Assembly (NCBI GenBank): GCA_031277445.1
Contig: JAITMH010000204.1
Span: 1 to 19,863, forward strand
Source: Burkholderiales bacterium
GTDB taxonomy: Bacteria > Pseudomonadota > Gammaproteobacteria > Burkholderiales > Casimicrobiaceae
Direction of reading: 5' to 3'
Length of the DNA stretch: 19,863 nucleotides
Part shown: positions 1 through 8,586 of the stretch, piece after piece
How positions within the stretch are numbered: the first letter of the stretch is position 1
How the letters are laid out: the number at the start of each line of letters is the position of its first letter
Program-made: the position numbers and the translations under genes
The notes under the pieces: generated by a model
Told to the model about the DNA's origin: nothing
What the model saw: only the letters and a program-made list of their open reading frames with translations
The model's database searches: none

Positions 1-41
1 TTAAGTGGATACATTCCTGTGAGGATGCGCCGCGCTTTGCC
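1..41. repeat. 41-bp terminal repeat, copy 1 (pairs with 19759-19799)
   Basis: This stretch aligns without gaps to 19759-19799 in the same orientation. By hand count 33 of 41 positions are identical; both start TTAAGTG and end CGCGCTTTGCC. In both places a G/C-rich palindrome block follows on the right. It is probably a copy of a dispersed intergenic element. No coding function is visible. Confidence 0.65.
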
Positions 42-210
42 CCCTTTTCAAAGGGGGTGTCCGTCGAAGACGGACGGGGGTTTGTCTCGGCTCCCCTCTC
101 CCCTTGTGGGAGAGGGGCAGGGGGAGAGGGGGACGAAAAACCATCCCCACCCCAACCCTCCCCTTGAAGGGGAGGGCTTTCATTCGCCTCCTCTCCCGCG
201 AGGGGAGAGG
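40..210. repeat. Array of five consecutive palindromes
   Basis: Five hairpin-forming palindromes lie in a row: 40-57 (CCCCCTTT arm, 2-nt loop), 59-75 (GTCCGTC, loop GAA), 93-117 (CCCCTCTCCC, 5-nt loop), 156-176 (CCCTCCCC around TTGAA) and 190-210 (CCTCTCCC, 5-nt loop). Segment 91-131 recurs exactly at 19799-19839. Segment 141-179 recurs exactly at 13358-13396 and 15530-15568. Open reading frames here only translate the repeats. This resembles a REP/BIME-type intergenic cluster; it may act on mRNA ends, but no function can be read directly. Confidence 0.85.
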
Positions 211-687
211 GTGAAAAGCGTATGCGCTTGAAGCGAAAATGCTCTAGTTTTCCGGCGCAGTGTGTCGCCAACGGTGACGTGGTTTTTGATATCGAAGGTG
301 GAGAGGCCGGTTTTTGGGACACGCTTGATAACTTAGGTAACGAATTGTTGGGTGAAGCTGGAGGAAGCGCCATGGGTGTGGTTCTGGGCGCTGCCTGGGG
401 CATTCAAAGTGCGGCGGTCGAAAACGCCTTCGATGTGGCTGCGTCTGGGGTTGCAAGGCACTAAGGGGTCATTTTTTTAGCAAGCGTTTATTTATATATA
501 TAACAATGGGATAACACATGGTGTTACCAAAAGCTGTCGCTTGCGAGAGACAAAACCTTGACGGGAATAAGGTCTTAGGTAATAATGATTCCACAAAGCC
601 CATTTTATGGCGCTGATTATAAATAGAAGTTAGCAGTAGGGGGTAGTGGTTTTCTTCGGTCAGGCTTTGACTTAGGTTTTGGATTAT

Positions 688-715
688 GCTGTTTTTCTAT
701 TTGTAAGAAAACAGC
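688..715. repeat. 8-bp stem hairpin in the pilin leader
   Basis: GCTGTTTT and AAAACAGC are perfect inverted arms around a 12-nt loop. No T-run follows, so it is not an obvious terminator. It could be an operator or an mRNA structure upstream of the pilin operon. Confidence 0.35.
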
Positions 716-837
716 TTGCGACACATTGTGAGGTGCGCAAATCCGGAACTTCCAGCAAACGGTTCTAACTTATGCCTTAAGGTATAAGAAGGGATGCGCG
801 TGGAAAAAAGCAAAGCCGAGCCGCGAGACAAACGTGG

Positions 838-865
838 AAAAGCCGCTTTCAAAAGAGGCGGTTTT
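838..865 (+). terminator. Terminator- or attenuator-like hairpin before pilE
   Basis: AAAA, a bulged G, then CCGCTTT pair with the facing GGCGG and TTTT stretches around a short A-rich loop, ending in TTTT at 862-865. The stem uses one bulge and two G-T pairs, so it is weaker than the one after pilY1. Lying about 60 bp before the pilin gene, it could end upstream transcription or attenuate the operon. Confidence 0.35.
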
Positions 866-912
866 ACGGGAAGAGGTATTCTTTTGAAATTAAAGAATAA
901 GTTTTCTATGTC

Positions 913-918
913 AGGAGG
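913..918 (+). promoter_or_regulatory. Strong ribosome binding site AGGAGG for GTG 924
   Basis: A perfect AGGAGG sits five bases before GTG at 924, in frame with the pilin. It is the only good ribosome binding site in front of this gene, so it argues for GTG 924 even though that start gives an unusually long leader. Confidence 0.6.
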
Positions 919-923
919 GAAAA

Positions 924-1553
924 GTGCAAACGCTTTTTTTTATACCATCATTTTCACTCATTGTTCATGCCTTTGACACGTTTCGTGGGCGAGTGCCTTG
1001 TTCTTCACTTGCGCCTTCCTTCGCTCCGGGGAGGGGCTGCCCGGATGGTTTTCTACTGCCTCGTGGCGGCATAAAGGCGCGAAACAAAGGATTCACCTTG
1101 GTCGAAATGATGATCGTCGTGGCGATCATCGGGATTCTGGCGGCGATCGCGACACCGAGCTATGTCGATTATTTGCGCCGAGGCGCGATTCCGGAAGGGC
1201 TGGCTGGGTTATCGGAAGGGAAGGTGAAGATGGAGCAATACTTCATGGACAACCGAGGCTATAGCTGCGCTCCGATAAATGTGACGGCTGACCCAAGCGG
1301 GTTGTTACCAGGCCAGGGAACCCCGGCCGGAAAATTCTTCGTTACTTGTGAGCTTGTGGCAGCGACCACAACACCACCGACACCGGCAGGCTACAGATTG
1401 ACAGCGGCTGGAAAAAGAATTGTCGCCGGTTTTATGTACACGGTGAACAACGCAAAGATCAAGGCCACGGTAAGTACGGGGGGCTGGGGAAAAGACAAGC
1501 CTGAAACGGGCGCTAATCCTTGCTGGATATTAAAAAGAGACGGTTCTTGCTGA
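924..1553 (+). CDS. pilE: Minor type IV pilin, PilE-like
   Basis: Type IV minor pilin of the PilE type, expected in the inner membrane and then in the pilus tip or priming complex. The prepilin peptidase site is G56|FTLVE, with Glu at mature position 5 and a hydrophobic N-terminal helix ([19 protein letters not shown]). The mature part is about 153 residues. It has the KMEQYF and DNRGY pattern of this group and a C-terminal Cys pair (NPCW...GSC), which suggests a disulfide loop. Start choice is difficult. GTG 924 has an AGGAGG site but gives a 55-residue leader. An in-frame ATA at 1071 would give the usual short leader (KARNK before Gly), but ATA is a very rare start codon; GTG 993 is intermediate. 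It is the first gene of the operon, 15 bp before fimT. Confidence 0.85.
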   Translation: MQTLFFIPSFSLIVHAFDTFRGRVPCSSLAPSFAPGRGCPDGFLLPRGGIKARNKGFTLVEMMIVVAIIGILAAIATPSYVDYLRRGAIPEGLAGLSEGKVKMEQYFMDNRGYSCAPINVTADPSGLLPGQGTPAGKFFVTCELVAATTTPPTPAGYRLTAAGKRIVAGFMYTVNNAKIKATVSTGGWGKDKPETGANPCWILKRDGSC

Positions 1554-1568
1554 TGAGAGAGGTGCACC

Positions 1569-2132
1569 ATGAAAACGTACAACAACATTCGAGGCTTTAC
1601 GTTGGTCGAGTTGATGATCACGGTTGCTCTTATGGCGTTCCTTCTGATGGCGGCAATGCCGAGTGTTCGGGTTTATCTTGAAAACACCAAAGTAAGGAAC
1701 GTTGCCGAGTCGATTGCGGCGGGAATGCAAACAGCAAAATTTTATGCGGTGAAAAATAATGCGCCGACTGAAATTGTTTTGGGTGGCTCTGGCTGGGCCA
1801 TCTGGCGCCTGGACAATGCGACATCGCCCGCAACGCAAATCAACCCTGCTGTGGAGGCATTTGCGTGGGATGACTGGGCGGGCGTGACGGTAACGGTGGC
1901 TCCCAAAACGGCAACAACAGCAACGTTTAATGGGGGTAACGGTTGGTTGTCGCGCAGTAATTTGACGGCTACGACGCCGCCTCCTGACAGCATTACGGTG
2001 ACCAGCACTTTAGTCGGCACCCGCCGCTTGCAAGTTGACGTGCTGATGACGGGAAGTGTTCGTGTGTGTGATCTGGATTTGCCGACATCTGATCCCAAGA
2101 GTTGCAGTTTTACTTCGTTGCAGAGCGGTTGA
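1569..2132 (+). CDS. fimT: Minor pseudopilin FimT/GspH
   Basis: A 187-residue prepilin-like protein of the GspH/FimT family, a minor component of the type IV pilus machinery; some FimT homologues bind DNA during uptake. The cleavage site is MKTYNNIRG|FTLVELM with Glu5, followed by a hydrophobic helix and an ENTKVRNVAESI helix typical of the family. The C-terminal GSVRVCDLD and KSC elements, with two Cys, match the usual FimT ending. ATG 1569 has GAGAGG at 1557-1562, six bases upstream. It lies 15 bp after pilE and 40 bp before pilV, so it should be co-transcribed. DNA binding here is an inference from the family. Confidence 0.88.
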   Translation: MKTYNNIRGFTLVELMITVALMAFLLMAAMPSVRVYLENTKVRNVAESIAAGMQTAKFYAVKNNAPTEIVLGGSGWAIWRLDNATSPATQINPAVEAFAWDDWAGVTVTVAPKTATTATFNGGNGWLSRSNLTATTPPPDSITVTSTLVGTRRLQVDVLMTGSVRVCDLDLPTSDPKSCSFTSLQSG

Positions 2133-2172
2133 GGGATTGACCGACGGTAAAAAGTCGAAAGGAGATAAGGAT

Positions 2173-2640
2173 ATGAAAACCAAGTTACCAAGAATGGACA
2201 AGGCGACCTCAAGAAATACCAGTTCGGGCTTCATGCTTGTTGAGGTTCTGGTTTCCATTTTGTTGTTTGCTTTAGGCATCACAGCGCTGGTCGGTTTGCA
2301 GGCGCGCTCACTGACGACAACCAATGATGCGCAGTACCGCGCCGAAGCCATTCATCTTGCCAATGCGTACTTGGGGCAGATGTGGGCGTCGGGCATGGGA
2401 AACGCGGGGCTTCAGACAGATTTCAGCAAGCCTGGGGATAAATGGAGCGTTTTTCGTGAGCAGGTTGTCGGGTCGAGCGGTTATCCCGGAATTCCCGGGG
2501 GGCAGGAGCCGACGGTGGTTGTGACGCCTGCCCCGAACGGGTTGGATCCCAGCGTCAATGTCACGATCACAATCGCCTGGCTGGACAGGGATGGAACCAC
2601 GATGCACCGCTACGTGCAGACCTCCTCAGTGGGTTATTGA
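2173..2640 (+). CDS. pilV: Minor pilin PilV
   Basis: A 155-residue minor pilin of the PilV type, which with FimT, PilW, PilX, PilE and PilY1 primes pilus assembly. The leader is 19 residues ending in SSG, then FMLVEVLVSILLF with Glu5 and the ALGITALVGLQ helix characteristic of PilV. ATG 2173 is preceded by AAAGGAG (2158-2164). The open frame continues upstream to 2056, but that stretch overlaps the end of fimT and I reject it. The C-terminal VNVTITIAWLDRDG is a beta-strand pattern common in PilV. It sits between fimT and pilW. Confidence 0.9.
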   Translation: MKTKLPRMDKATSRNTSSGFMLVEVLVSILLFALGITALVGLQARSLTTTNDAQYRAEAIHLANAYLGQMWASGMGNAGLQTDFSKPGDKWSVFREQVVGSSGYPGIPGGQEPTVVVTPAPNGLDPSVNVTITIAWLDRDGTTMHRYVQTSSVGY

Positions 2641-2658
2641 TCGGGAAGGAGAAGAGAG

Positions 2659-3780
2659 ATGAACGGTTTGAAGAGACAAAAAGGCACAACGCTTGTTGAG
2701 TTGATGGTCGCTGTTTTAATCGGCACGTTGTCGATGTACGCTGTTTATCAGACTTTCGAAGTGTCGGAGCGAACCAAGCGGACGGTGGCCTCCGTAGGGA
2801 GCGCGCAGATTTCGGGGCTGTATTCTACTTTTTTGCTGGAAGAGAGTATTCAGAATGCAGGTTCCGGGTTGATGGCTAACGGGACAGCGCTGGCTCATTG
2901 CCCCAATGATCCGATCGGTGCGCCCGATACGCCTTCAGGCACATCCGTGGCGCTTTCTTTGAAACCTTTGCCGGTCGTTATTGATCCGACGGATAACGCT
3001 AACTTTGACGATATCTATGTCTTCGGTGGGCGTTCCTCACGGAACATCGTGCCGCTGACCGTCAGTGGTGGCAATGCCGACACGCCTTTTGGATTTAAAC
3101 AAGACACGGTTTTAGTCGATGTCAAAGGAGCCTGTGCGCCTTATCTTGTGACGGCTGATATTGCGCCTCAGCAGGCTACCGAAACGGTGAATACTTCGGT
3201 TAGCGCTCATGTTTTGGGGGCTGACGGCGCCCCTCCCGATGGGGCAAGTCTGATCGATTTGGGTGAACCGTCACGGCTTCGTTTTTTTGTCGATGACAAG
3301 AACACGCTACAAGTGGAAGTATGGAGGCTGAATCCGGGCCTTCCCACGGATGGACAGTGGGTTCGCGTTCGGACAGATCCTGTCATTCCCGGGGTGATGC
3401 TGCTCAAGGCACAGTACGGCATTGATACAACGGTAAGTGCGACGAACCGGGGGACAGGGGTCACAAACTGGGTTGACGCGACGACGGCTCCCTGGGACAT
3501 GGAGACTTTGCAGGAGATCACCAGCTTCGTTCCTGCCGCGCAAATCAAGGCAATTCGTTTGGCGATCATTGTGCGCGCCGATGAGCCGGAAAATTCCGCC
3601 ACGTTTAATCAGGATACCCAATTCACGGTATTTCAAAATTGCCCTGTTGGTGACTGTACTGCTGCGCCTCCCATCCCTATAACTTTCGATGCGGGATCGG
3701 GTCCGGGCGGGACAACGTACCGCTACCGGATGTACGAGAAAGTGATTCCTTTACGGAACACGATTTGGAACCCTATATAA
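2659..3780 (+). CDS. pilW: Minor pilin PilW
   Basis: A 373-residue minor pilin PilW, a large member of the priming complex. The leader is MNGLKRQKG, then TTLVELMVAVLIG with Glu at mature position 5. Position +1 is Thr rather than the usual Phe, which prepilin peptidase generally tolerates. The N-terminal helix is followed by SVGSAQISGLYSTFLLEESI, similar to the PilW pattern where helix residues lead into the globular domain, and AGSG at about 73. Cys residues near the C-terminus (NCPVGDC) may form a disulfide. AAGGAG at 2646-2651 precedes ATG 2659. It lies 18 bp after pilV and 16 bp before pilX. Confidence 0.9.
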   Translation: MNGLKRQKGTTLVELMVAVLIGTLSMYAVYQTFEVSERTKRTVASVGSAQISGLYSTFLLEESIQNAGSGLMANGTALAHCPNDPIGAPDTPSGTSVALSLKPLPVVIDPTDNANFDDIYVFGGRSSRNIVPLTVSGGNADTPFGFKQDTVLVDVKGACAPYLVTADIAPQQATETVNTSVSAHVLGADGAPPDGASLIDLGEPSRLRFFVDDKNTLQVEVWRLNPGLPTDGQWVRVRTDPVIPGVMLLKAQYGIDTTVSATNRGTGVTNWVDATTAPWDMETLQEITSFVPAAQIKAIRLAIIVRADEPENSATFNQDTQFTVFQNCPVGDCTAAPPIPITFDAGSGPGGTTYRYRMYEKVIPLRNTIWNPI

Positions 3781-3796
3781 ACTTCAGGAGACGAAA

Positions 3797-4441
3797 ATGG
3801 GAAAAGCTCAAAGCAAAAGAACGGCTCCGGATTCAGGCATGGCTTATCGGCGGGCGGTGCCCCGCGCACAGCGAGGCCTTGTTTTAGTGGTCACGCTTCT
3901 GGTACTGATAGCGATGATGCTGATGTCTGTCGGGCTCATGCGTTCGGTGGATACTTCGACATTGGCCGTGGGCAACATGGCCTTTCGGCAAGCGGCCGAA
4001 GCGACGGCAAATCAGGCGATTGAAGCTGCGATCAGAAACCTGGGAGGGGGAGGGATTGCAACAAACGGCGATGCTTCTCCTTATTTTGCATCGTATAACC
4101 CCGCAAACGACGACGCACGAGGAATCCCCGCAAACAGGCTTGCAGGTTTGGCAGGGACAACAGATACCGCCTCAGGAAATGTTTACAGGACGGTTATCGA
4201 AAGAATGTGTACCGCTGCGGGCGCGCTAAATCCTCCGGCAGTGACGTGTCTGACGACAGGTGGTGGTGCGGGTGGCTTAAAAAACATTATCAACCAGGGC
4301 AATGAGCGTCAGGACGATTTGAATATTGCGGATGGTGATAGTGGTGGCGGTGGCGACGCTTCGATTTTGTATCGAGTGAGTGTGCGTGTCGATGGCCCGA
4401 ACGGGACAGTGGCTTACGCGCAAGCGATGGCCAGTTTGTAA
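3797..4441 (+). CDS. pilX: Minor pilin PilX
   Basis: A 214-residue PilX-type minor pilin. Its processed region begins QRG|LVLVVTLLVLIAMMLMSVG. As in other PilX proteins Glu5 is missing (Val here). The downstream helix with MAFRQAAEATANQAIEAA is the family signature. The middle is rich in Gly (GGGG and SGGGGD stretches), which suggests flexible loops. ATG 3797 has AGGAG at 3786-3790 and gives a 27-residue leader; a second in-frame ATG at 3839 would give 13 residues but has a weaker ribosome binding site. The gene is followed by an 83-bp gap before pilY1, the largest in the operon. Confidence 0.88.
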   Translation: MGKAQSKRTAPDSGMAYRRAVPRAQRGLVLVVTLLVLIAMMLMSVGLMRSVDTSTLAVGNMAFRQAAEATANQAIEAAIRNLGGGGIATNGDASPYFASYNPANDDARGIPANRLAGLAGTTDTASGNVYRTVIERMCTAAGALNPPAVTCLTTGGGAGGLKNIINQGNERQDDLNIADGDSGGGGDASILYRVSVRVDGPNGTVAYAQAMASL

Positions 4442-4524
4442 TAAACGGGTAAATCAAGACGTCGCGGTTTCTTTTACCCAAAACATGATTTTTTCAATCG
4501 AAAACATATAGATCAGGTGTAACC

Positions 4525-7500
4525 ATGAAAACTTTACTCCTTTCTCGTTGGTTGTATTGCGCGTTATTTCCTGCGTTAGTCCTGTGGGGAAATAATATCC
4601 ATGCAGCGCCTGTAACATTGGCCGATCAGCCTCTGGGAACGCAGGCTCGCGTACCGCCGAATATCTTTATGACCGTGGACGATTCGAGCAGTATGTTGCG
4701 TTCCTTTAATCCTGAAGGCATTGGCAACATTCAGCGAGCGTGCTGGATCGGGGTCAACACAATAGGGCCCTGTACTCCTTACGATGAGGCGAGGCAATCC
4801 CAAGTTGCGCTAAACGTTGTCCCGGACTGTCTTCCGTGTTCTACTTATGATTGTCCTGCGTGGGTTCAATGTACGATTGCAGGTAAAGACTGGGATGCCG
4901 TTCAAAATGGGGTTGTACAAGGGGATGTTGTTAAGGTATTAAGCTTGGCCAAGAGCGAGGCTTTTCTTCATGACGGACACCCCCCGCTTCTGGCGTCCGC
5001 TTTCAACGGTCAGGCCTATGACCCGTTGGTGACGTACAGGCCTCCGAGAAGGGCTGATGGCACGTTTTTACCCGACATGAACGCGGGCAACACCGGCAAC
5101 TGGACAACAGTGCAATGGCAGGATGGGCAAACATGGTCCGGGCGTCCGCGCTACAATCTCAGGGCGCTCAGCCATCAATATACCCAAGCGTGGCGGGATG
5201 TTCTATCAACAAGATACATGGTAAAAGGGGATTTTACAGCGTTTGACAGTTACAGGCGGACAGGAACAACGGACATCAACGCCCGCTACGACCTGCCCCC
5301 TCATTATTATAAAACGAGCGTTAAGTGGTGTAACGCATTCAGGGCGGATGGCTCGGCTGATCCGGGGGCGAATTTCAGTAACTGTCAGGACGAGCGCTAT
5401 GATCCGGGCGATACTTTTCCGGCGGCTAAACGGTTTATCTTTCCCTATTATTTTGCGCCTTTCGGAGAACATACAGGGAAGACAAACAACACCACCTCTC
5501 CGGCGTTTGAATTGGTGATTCTGGATTTTGCTAATGGAAAAGTTAACGGACAGGGATCCATCACGCACAGTTTCTATAACGAAGAAATTGAGGCGATGGA
5601 CAGTTTCACTCGGAGTTTTGCCGAAGAAGCCCAGAACTTCGCGAATTGGGCGGCGTATTATAAAAACCGCCTTGTGGCGACAAAAACGGTGGCTTCTCAT
5701 GCGTTTGCGGATATCGACAGCACTGGCGCCACCACCGCGGTTCCAAGAATAGGTTTTTCATCGATTAACAGGTTGGCTTTTGAAGGTAAGAGAGAGCTCG
5801 TTTTCAATGCCCTTCGAACGATGGCGGTGGGCACACTGCCGATAGCTTCATTTCAGGGAGCGCAAAGAGCTAATTTCTTTGACAGCCTGTTTGGTTTTCG
5901 TTATGCCTTGGGGGGGACACCTCTGCAGGCAGCCATGATTGAGGTCGGGGAGATGTTTAGAGGAACAGGTGCGAGCGCTCCGATTATTTATTCCTGTCAG
6001 AGGAACTACCATATTATGTTCACGGACGGGATGTGGAGTCAGTCTCCTGGTTCAGACAGCAATCCGACGATTGGTAATCTGGATAGTGGTAAGGTTCCGC
6101 CCCACCTGGTGGGCATGTCGCTTTATGGGAATACATTGACTCCCGATACCCCATGGCCGGATCCTGTCCGCGATCATAAGGGGGCGTCTCTCTCTCTTGC
6201 CGATATTGCGCTTTATTACTGGATGACAGATTTGCGTCCGTCAATGGAGAACGATGTTACCTCGACGAACAAAGATCCGGCGACTTGGCAGCATCTGAAT
6301 TTTTCCGGTATGGGATATGGCGTCAGAGGAACACTGCCCTCAAAAAATCAGGCCGCAACACTGGCCAAAATGGGGGATGGTGCTGGCAGCAATACGTTTG
6401 CCTGGCCAAATCCAACGCTTGCAGAAAACGAAACCAGGATCGATGATCTTTGGCATGCTTCGGTTAACGGGTTCGGGCGCTATGTTGCAGCGGTGTCTCC
6501 GGATGAGTTTCGTGCGGGTCTTAGATCAATTCTGAACGAAATTTTGAATCTTGGCGGAGCGCGCGCAGCCTCCGGCTTAACGAGCCGGAATGCAACAACC
6601 AGTACGGAAGACAATCGGGTCTATAACTACGCAGCCTCTTTTTCCTCAGGGTGGAACGGGGAGATCATCAAGAGAGAAGTTTCCGATACTGGCGTTGTCG
6701 GGGATAAGGATGGCGCCTCCGCTGCGGAAAAACTTCAAAAGCAGTTAACGCCGACATCGTCAATGCCGTCTCCGTGGCGTGACTCCCGCAATGTTTTCAC
6801 TCGGACGGTGGGCGAACAAACGCCGGGTAATTCCGGGGCGGTTCCTTTCAGTTACGAGGGACTGACGCAGGCGCAGCGCGATGCTCTGTTTGTGGGAGAG
6901 GACACAGCGTCGCCGACAGTACGGCAAAACATGCAAAAAAACATGATTGCGTATTTGCGCGGGGATCGAACCCATGAGGGTGATACGTTGCGGAAATTCC
7001 GGGTTCGCGGGACAGGGCCTTTGGGGGATATCGTTAATGCTGCGCCGGTTGTCGTGAATACACCTGGGTGGAACCATGCTGAAAACACGAATGCCGGGTA
7101 TGAGGCTTTTGTGGCGGCTCATAAAACGCGTAAAACGATGGTTTACGTGGCGGCAAACGACGGGATGCTGCACGCTTTTGATGGTAATTTGGAAGAGCAG
7201 TGGGCTTATATCCCGATGAACATCATCCGTGATCCGGCAGATGGCGGTATTGCGGCGCTGAGCTATCAGGAAGCCGGTATCCATCGCCCGTTCAAACACC
7301 TTTACTACGTCGATGCGACGCCTCGGGTGATGGATGTCAAGATCGGTAATGAGTGGAAAACGATTCTTGTCGGGGGGCTGGGCAAAGGAGGGAAATCTTA
7401 TTACGCGCTCGACGTTACGGACAGCAGTGTGGTGAATGATGAGGCGGTCGGCGCAAAAGAGAAGTCGCTATGGGAGTTTACCGATCCCAACATGGGTTAC

Positions 7501-8568
7501 ACCTTCGGCAGGGCTGTTTTGGCAAAGACCAACGCATGGTCTAATGAATGGGTAGCGATTTTTCCTTCCGGGTACAACAATGCCAATGGTCAAGCCTGTA
7601 TATTCCTCGTTGACCTGAAAACCGGAAATAAAAAGCCAGGAGGAGAAGTTTGTTCGAGCGAAGGAACGGCGGACAATCCCCTGGAGTTGGTGTCTATCGG
7701 GAGTTATGTCGAGGATGCCCACAATCAGTTGGTAACGGCGGTTTATGGGGGAGACCAGCAGGGGAACCTCTGGCGCTTCAGAATGGAGGACAGCAACCCG
7801 GCGAACTGGAAAGCCGAGAAAATGGCGGTGCTTAAGGATGGCTCTGGCAACAGACAGTATGTGACGACGGAGCCTTGGATACAGCTTGGGCCGGTGAAAC
7901 CCGACGGAAAGGCGGATCGTTTTGTTCTTGTCGGAACGGGCGGATTCAGAAACGATGACGATTTAAACGCGAATACGCCGAAGCATACTTTTTACGCTTT
8001 TCGTGATGGCGATAATAAGGCTGCGGATACTTTCACCGGAAGAGACCGAAATGATCCGGATATGTATGGGATAACGAGTCTTGCCGGGGTGCCGGACAAG
8101 CCTCTCGGCGAGGAGCTCGACAAAAATGGCTGGTATGAGGATATGGACACCGGATACCACCTCAACCTTAACCCGCAATCGGCTTTCTACATCGTGGTTT
8201 ATGCAGCGAATAAATATATCGGAAATGCGCCGGGGAACATCGCCGGAGATCTGTGCAATACCGCGACGTTTGATGGCAGATTTTTCGCTCGTACGGTAGA
8301 ACGCGGTAAACCGGCTCTCGGAGAGTCTGCGGTAGGGAAAGGAGATGGGAAGGAAGCGTTCTACTCAGTGCCTACGGGTATTACCGGCTTCAATATTGTT
8401 TGGGTAAACGGAAAAAGCGGAAAGCCAAGACTGACGGTTATGTATGATGATACGGCCGGTAAGACAAGGGTCATCCCGGAGGAGGTTGGCGATCTGGGCG
8501 GGTTACCTGAAGCTCCGGAGGGAGGGGGAGAATTCCGACGGCTCAATATCCGGTTTATTGATAACTGA
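4525..8568 (+). CDS. pilY1: Type IV pilus tip protein PilY1
   Basis: A 1347-residue PilY1, the large exported adhesin/mechanosensor at the pilus tip that works with the minor pilins in assembly and retraction control. A signal peptide ends about residue 27 (NIHA|AP). The N-terminal half is von Willebrand A-like: MIDAS-type D52-x-S54-x-S56 (VDDSSSM) and FTDG at 499-502. An RGD tripeptide lies at 812-814 in a conserved linker (YLRGDRTHEGD). The C-terminal PilY1 beta-propeller begins about 834 (GDIVNAAPVVV) and includes the NDGMLHAFDG and GGDQQGNLWRF blade motifs. ATG 4525 follows a modest CAGGTG site. It is the last gene of the operon and is followed at once by a strong terminator. Adhesion or surface sensing is inferred from the family. 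Confidence 0.95.
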   Translation: MKTLLLSRWLYCALFPALVLWGNNIHAAPVTLADQPLGTQARVPPNIFMTVDDSSSMLRSFNPEGIGNIQRACWIGVNTIGPCTPYDEARQSQVALNVVPDCLPCSTYDCPAWVQCTIAGKDWDAVQNGVVQGDVVKVLSLAKSEAFLHDGHPPLLASAFNGQAYDPLVTYRPPRRADGTFLPDMNAGNTGNWTTVQWQDGQTWSGRPRYNLRALSHQYTQAWRDVLSTRYMVKGDFTAFDSYRRTGTTDINARYDLPPHYYKTSVKWCNAFRADGSADPGANFSNCQDERYDPGDTFPAAKRFIFPYYFAPFGEHTGKTNNTTSPAFELVILDFANGKVNGQGSITHSFYNEEIEAMDSFTRSFAEEAQNFANWAAYYKNRLVATKTVASHAFADIDSTGATTAVPRIGFSSINRLAFEGKRELVFNALRTMAVGTLPIASFQGAQRANFFDSLFGFRYALGGTPLQAAMIEVGEMFRGTGASAPIIYSCQRNYHIMFTDGMWSQSPGSDSNPTIGNLDSGKVPPHLVGMSLYGNTLTPDTPWPDPVRDHKGASLSLADIALYYWMTDLRPSMENDVTSTNKDPATWQHLNFSGMGYGVRGTLPSKNQAATLAKMGDGAGSNTFAWPNPTLAENETRIDDLWHASVNGFGRYVAAVSPDEFRAGLRSILNEILNLGGARAASGLTSRNATTSTEDNRVYNYAASFSSGWNGEIIKREVSDTGVVGDKDGASAAEKLQKQLTPTSSMPSPWRDSRNVFTRTVGEQTPGNSGAVPFSYEGLTQAQRDALFVGEDTASPTVRQNMQKNMIAYLRGDRTHEGDTLRKFRVRGTGPLGDIVNAAPVVVNTPGWNHAENTNAGYEAFVAAHKTRKTMVYVAANDGMLHAFDGNLEEQWAYIPMNIIRDPADGGIAALSYQEAGIHRPFKHLYYVDATPRVMDVKIGNEWKTILVGGLGKGGKSYYALDVTDSSVVNDEAVGAKEKSLWEFTDPNMGYTFGRAVLAKTNAWSNEWVAIFPSGYNNANGQACIFLVDLKTGNKKPGGEVCSSEGTADNPLELVSIGSYVEDAHNQLVTAVYGGDQQGNLWRFRMEDSNPANWKAEKMAVLKDGSGNRQYVTTEPWIQLGPVKPDGKADRFVLVGTGGFRNDDDLNANTPKHTFYAFRDGDNKAADTFTGRDRNDPDMYGITSLAGVPDKPLGEELDKNGWYEDMDTGYHLNLNPQSAFYIVVYAANKYIGNAPGNIAGDLCNTATFDGRFFARTVERGKPALGESAVGKGDGKEAFYSVPTGITGFNIVWVNGKSGKPRLTVMYDDTAGKTRVIPEEVGDLGGLPEAPEGGGEFRRLNIRFIDN

Positions 8569-8586
8569 TTCCTGAAGTTCGTTAAG

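Larger units (their letters stand above)
211..923. other. Non-coding leader upstream of the pilin operon
   Basis: This stretch is visibly richer in A/T than its surroundings and holds no gene I can support. It has a TATATATATA tract near 495, a short inverted repeat TAACAC-ATG-GTGTTA (about 511-525), a hairpin with GCTGTTTT/AAAACAGC arms at 688-715, and a terminator-like hairpin at 838-865. A frame at 222-464 begins just after the palindrome array but has no recognisable domain. The pilin operon promoter should lie here. I could not find a well-spaced sigma-70 or sigma-54 promoter by eye. Confidence 0.5.

Noticed and set aside
40..210. CRISPR array
   Set aside because: The palindromes differ in sequence and spacing; there are no regular repeat-spacer units and no cas genes.
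19..231. 70-residue plus-strand frame and the opposing 60-residue frame in the left-end repeats
   Set aside because: They translate only palindromic repeats (PSPLVGEG and HPNPPLEGEG type strings), which appear as false proteins wherever these repeats occur.
222..464. 80-residue frame MRLKRKCSS... after the palindrome array
   Set aside because: No recognisable domain; its only ribosome-binding-like sequence is the repeat itself, and an equally long frame exists on the other strand. A gene fragment is possible but not supported.
667..690. Sigma-70 promoter TTGACT...TATGCT
   Set aside because: The spacer is only 12 bp, too short for a working -35/-10 pair.
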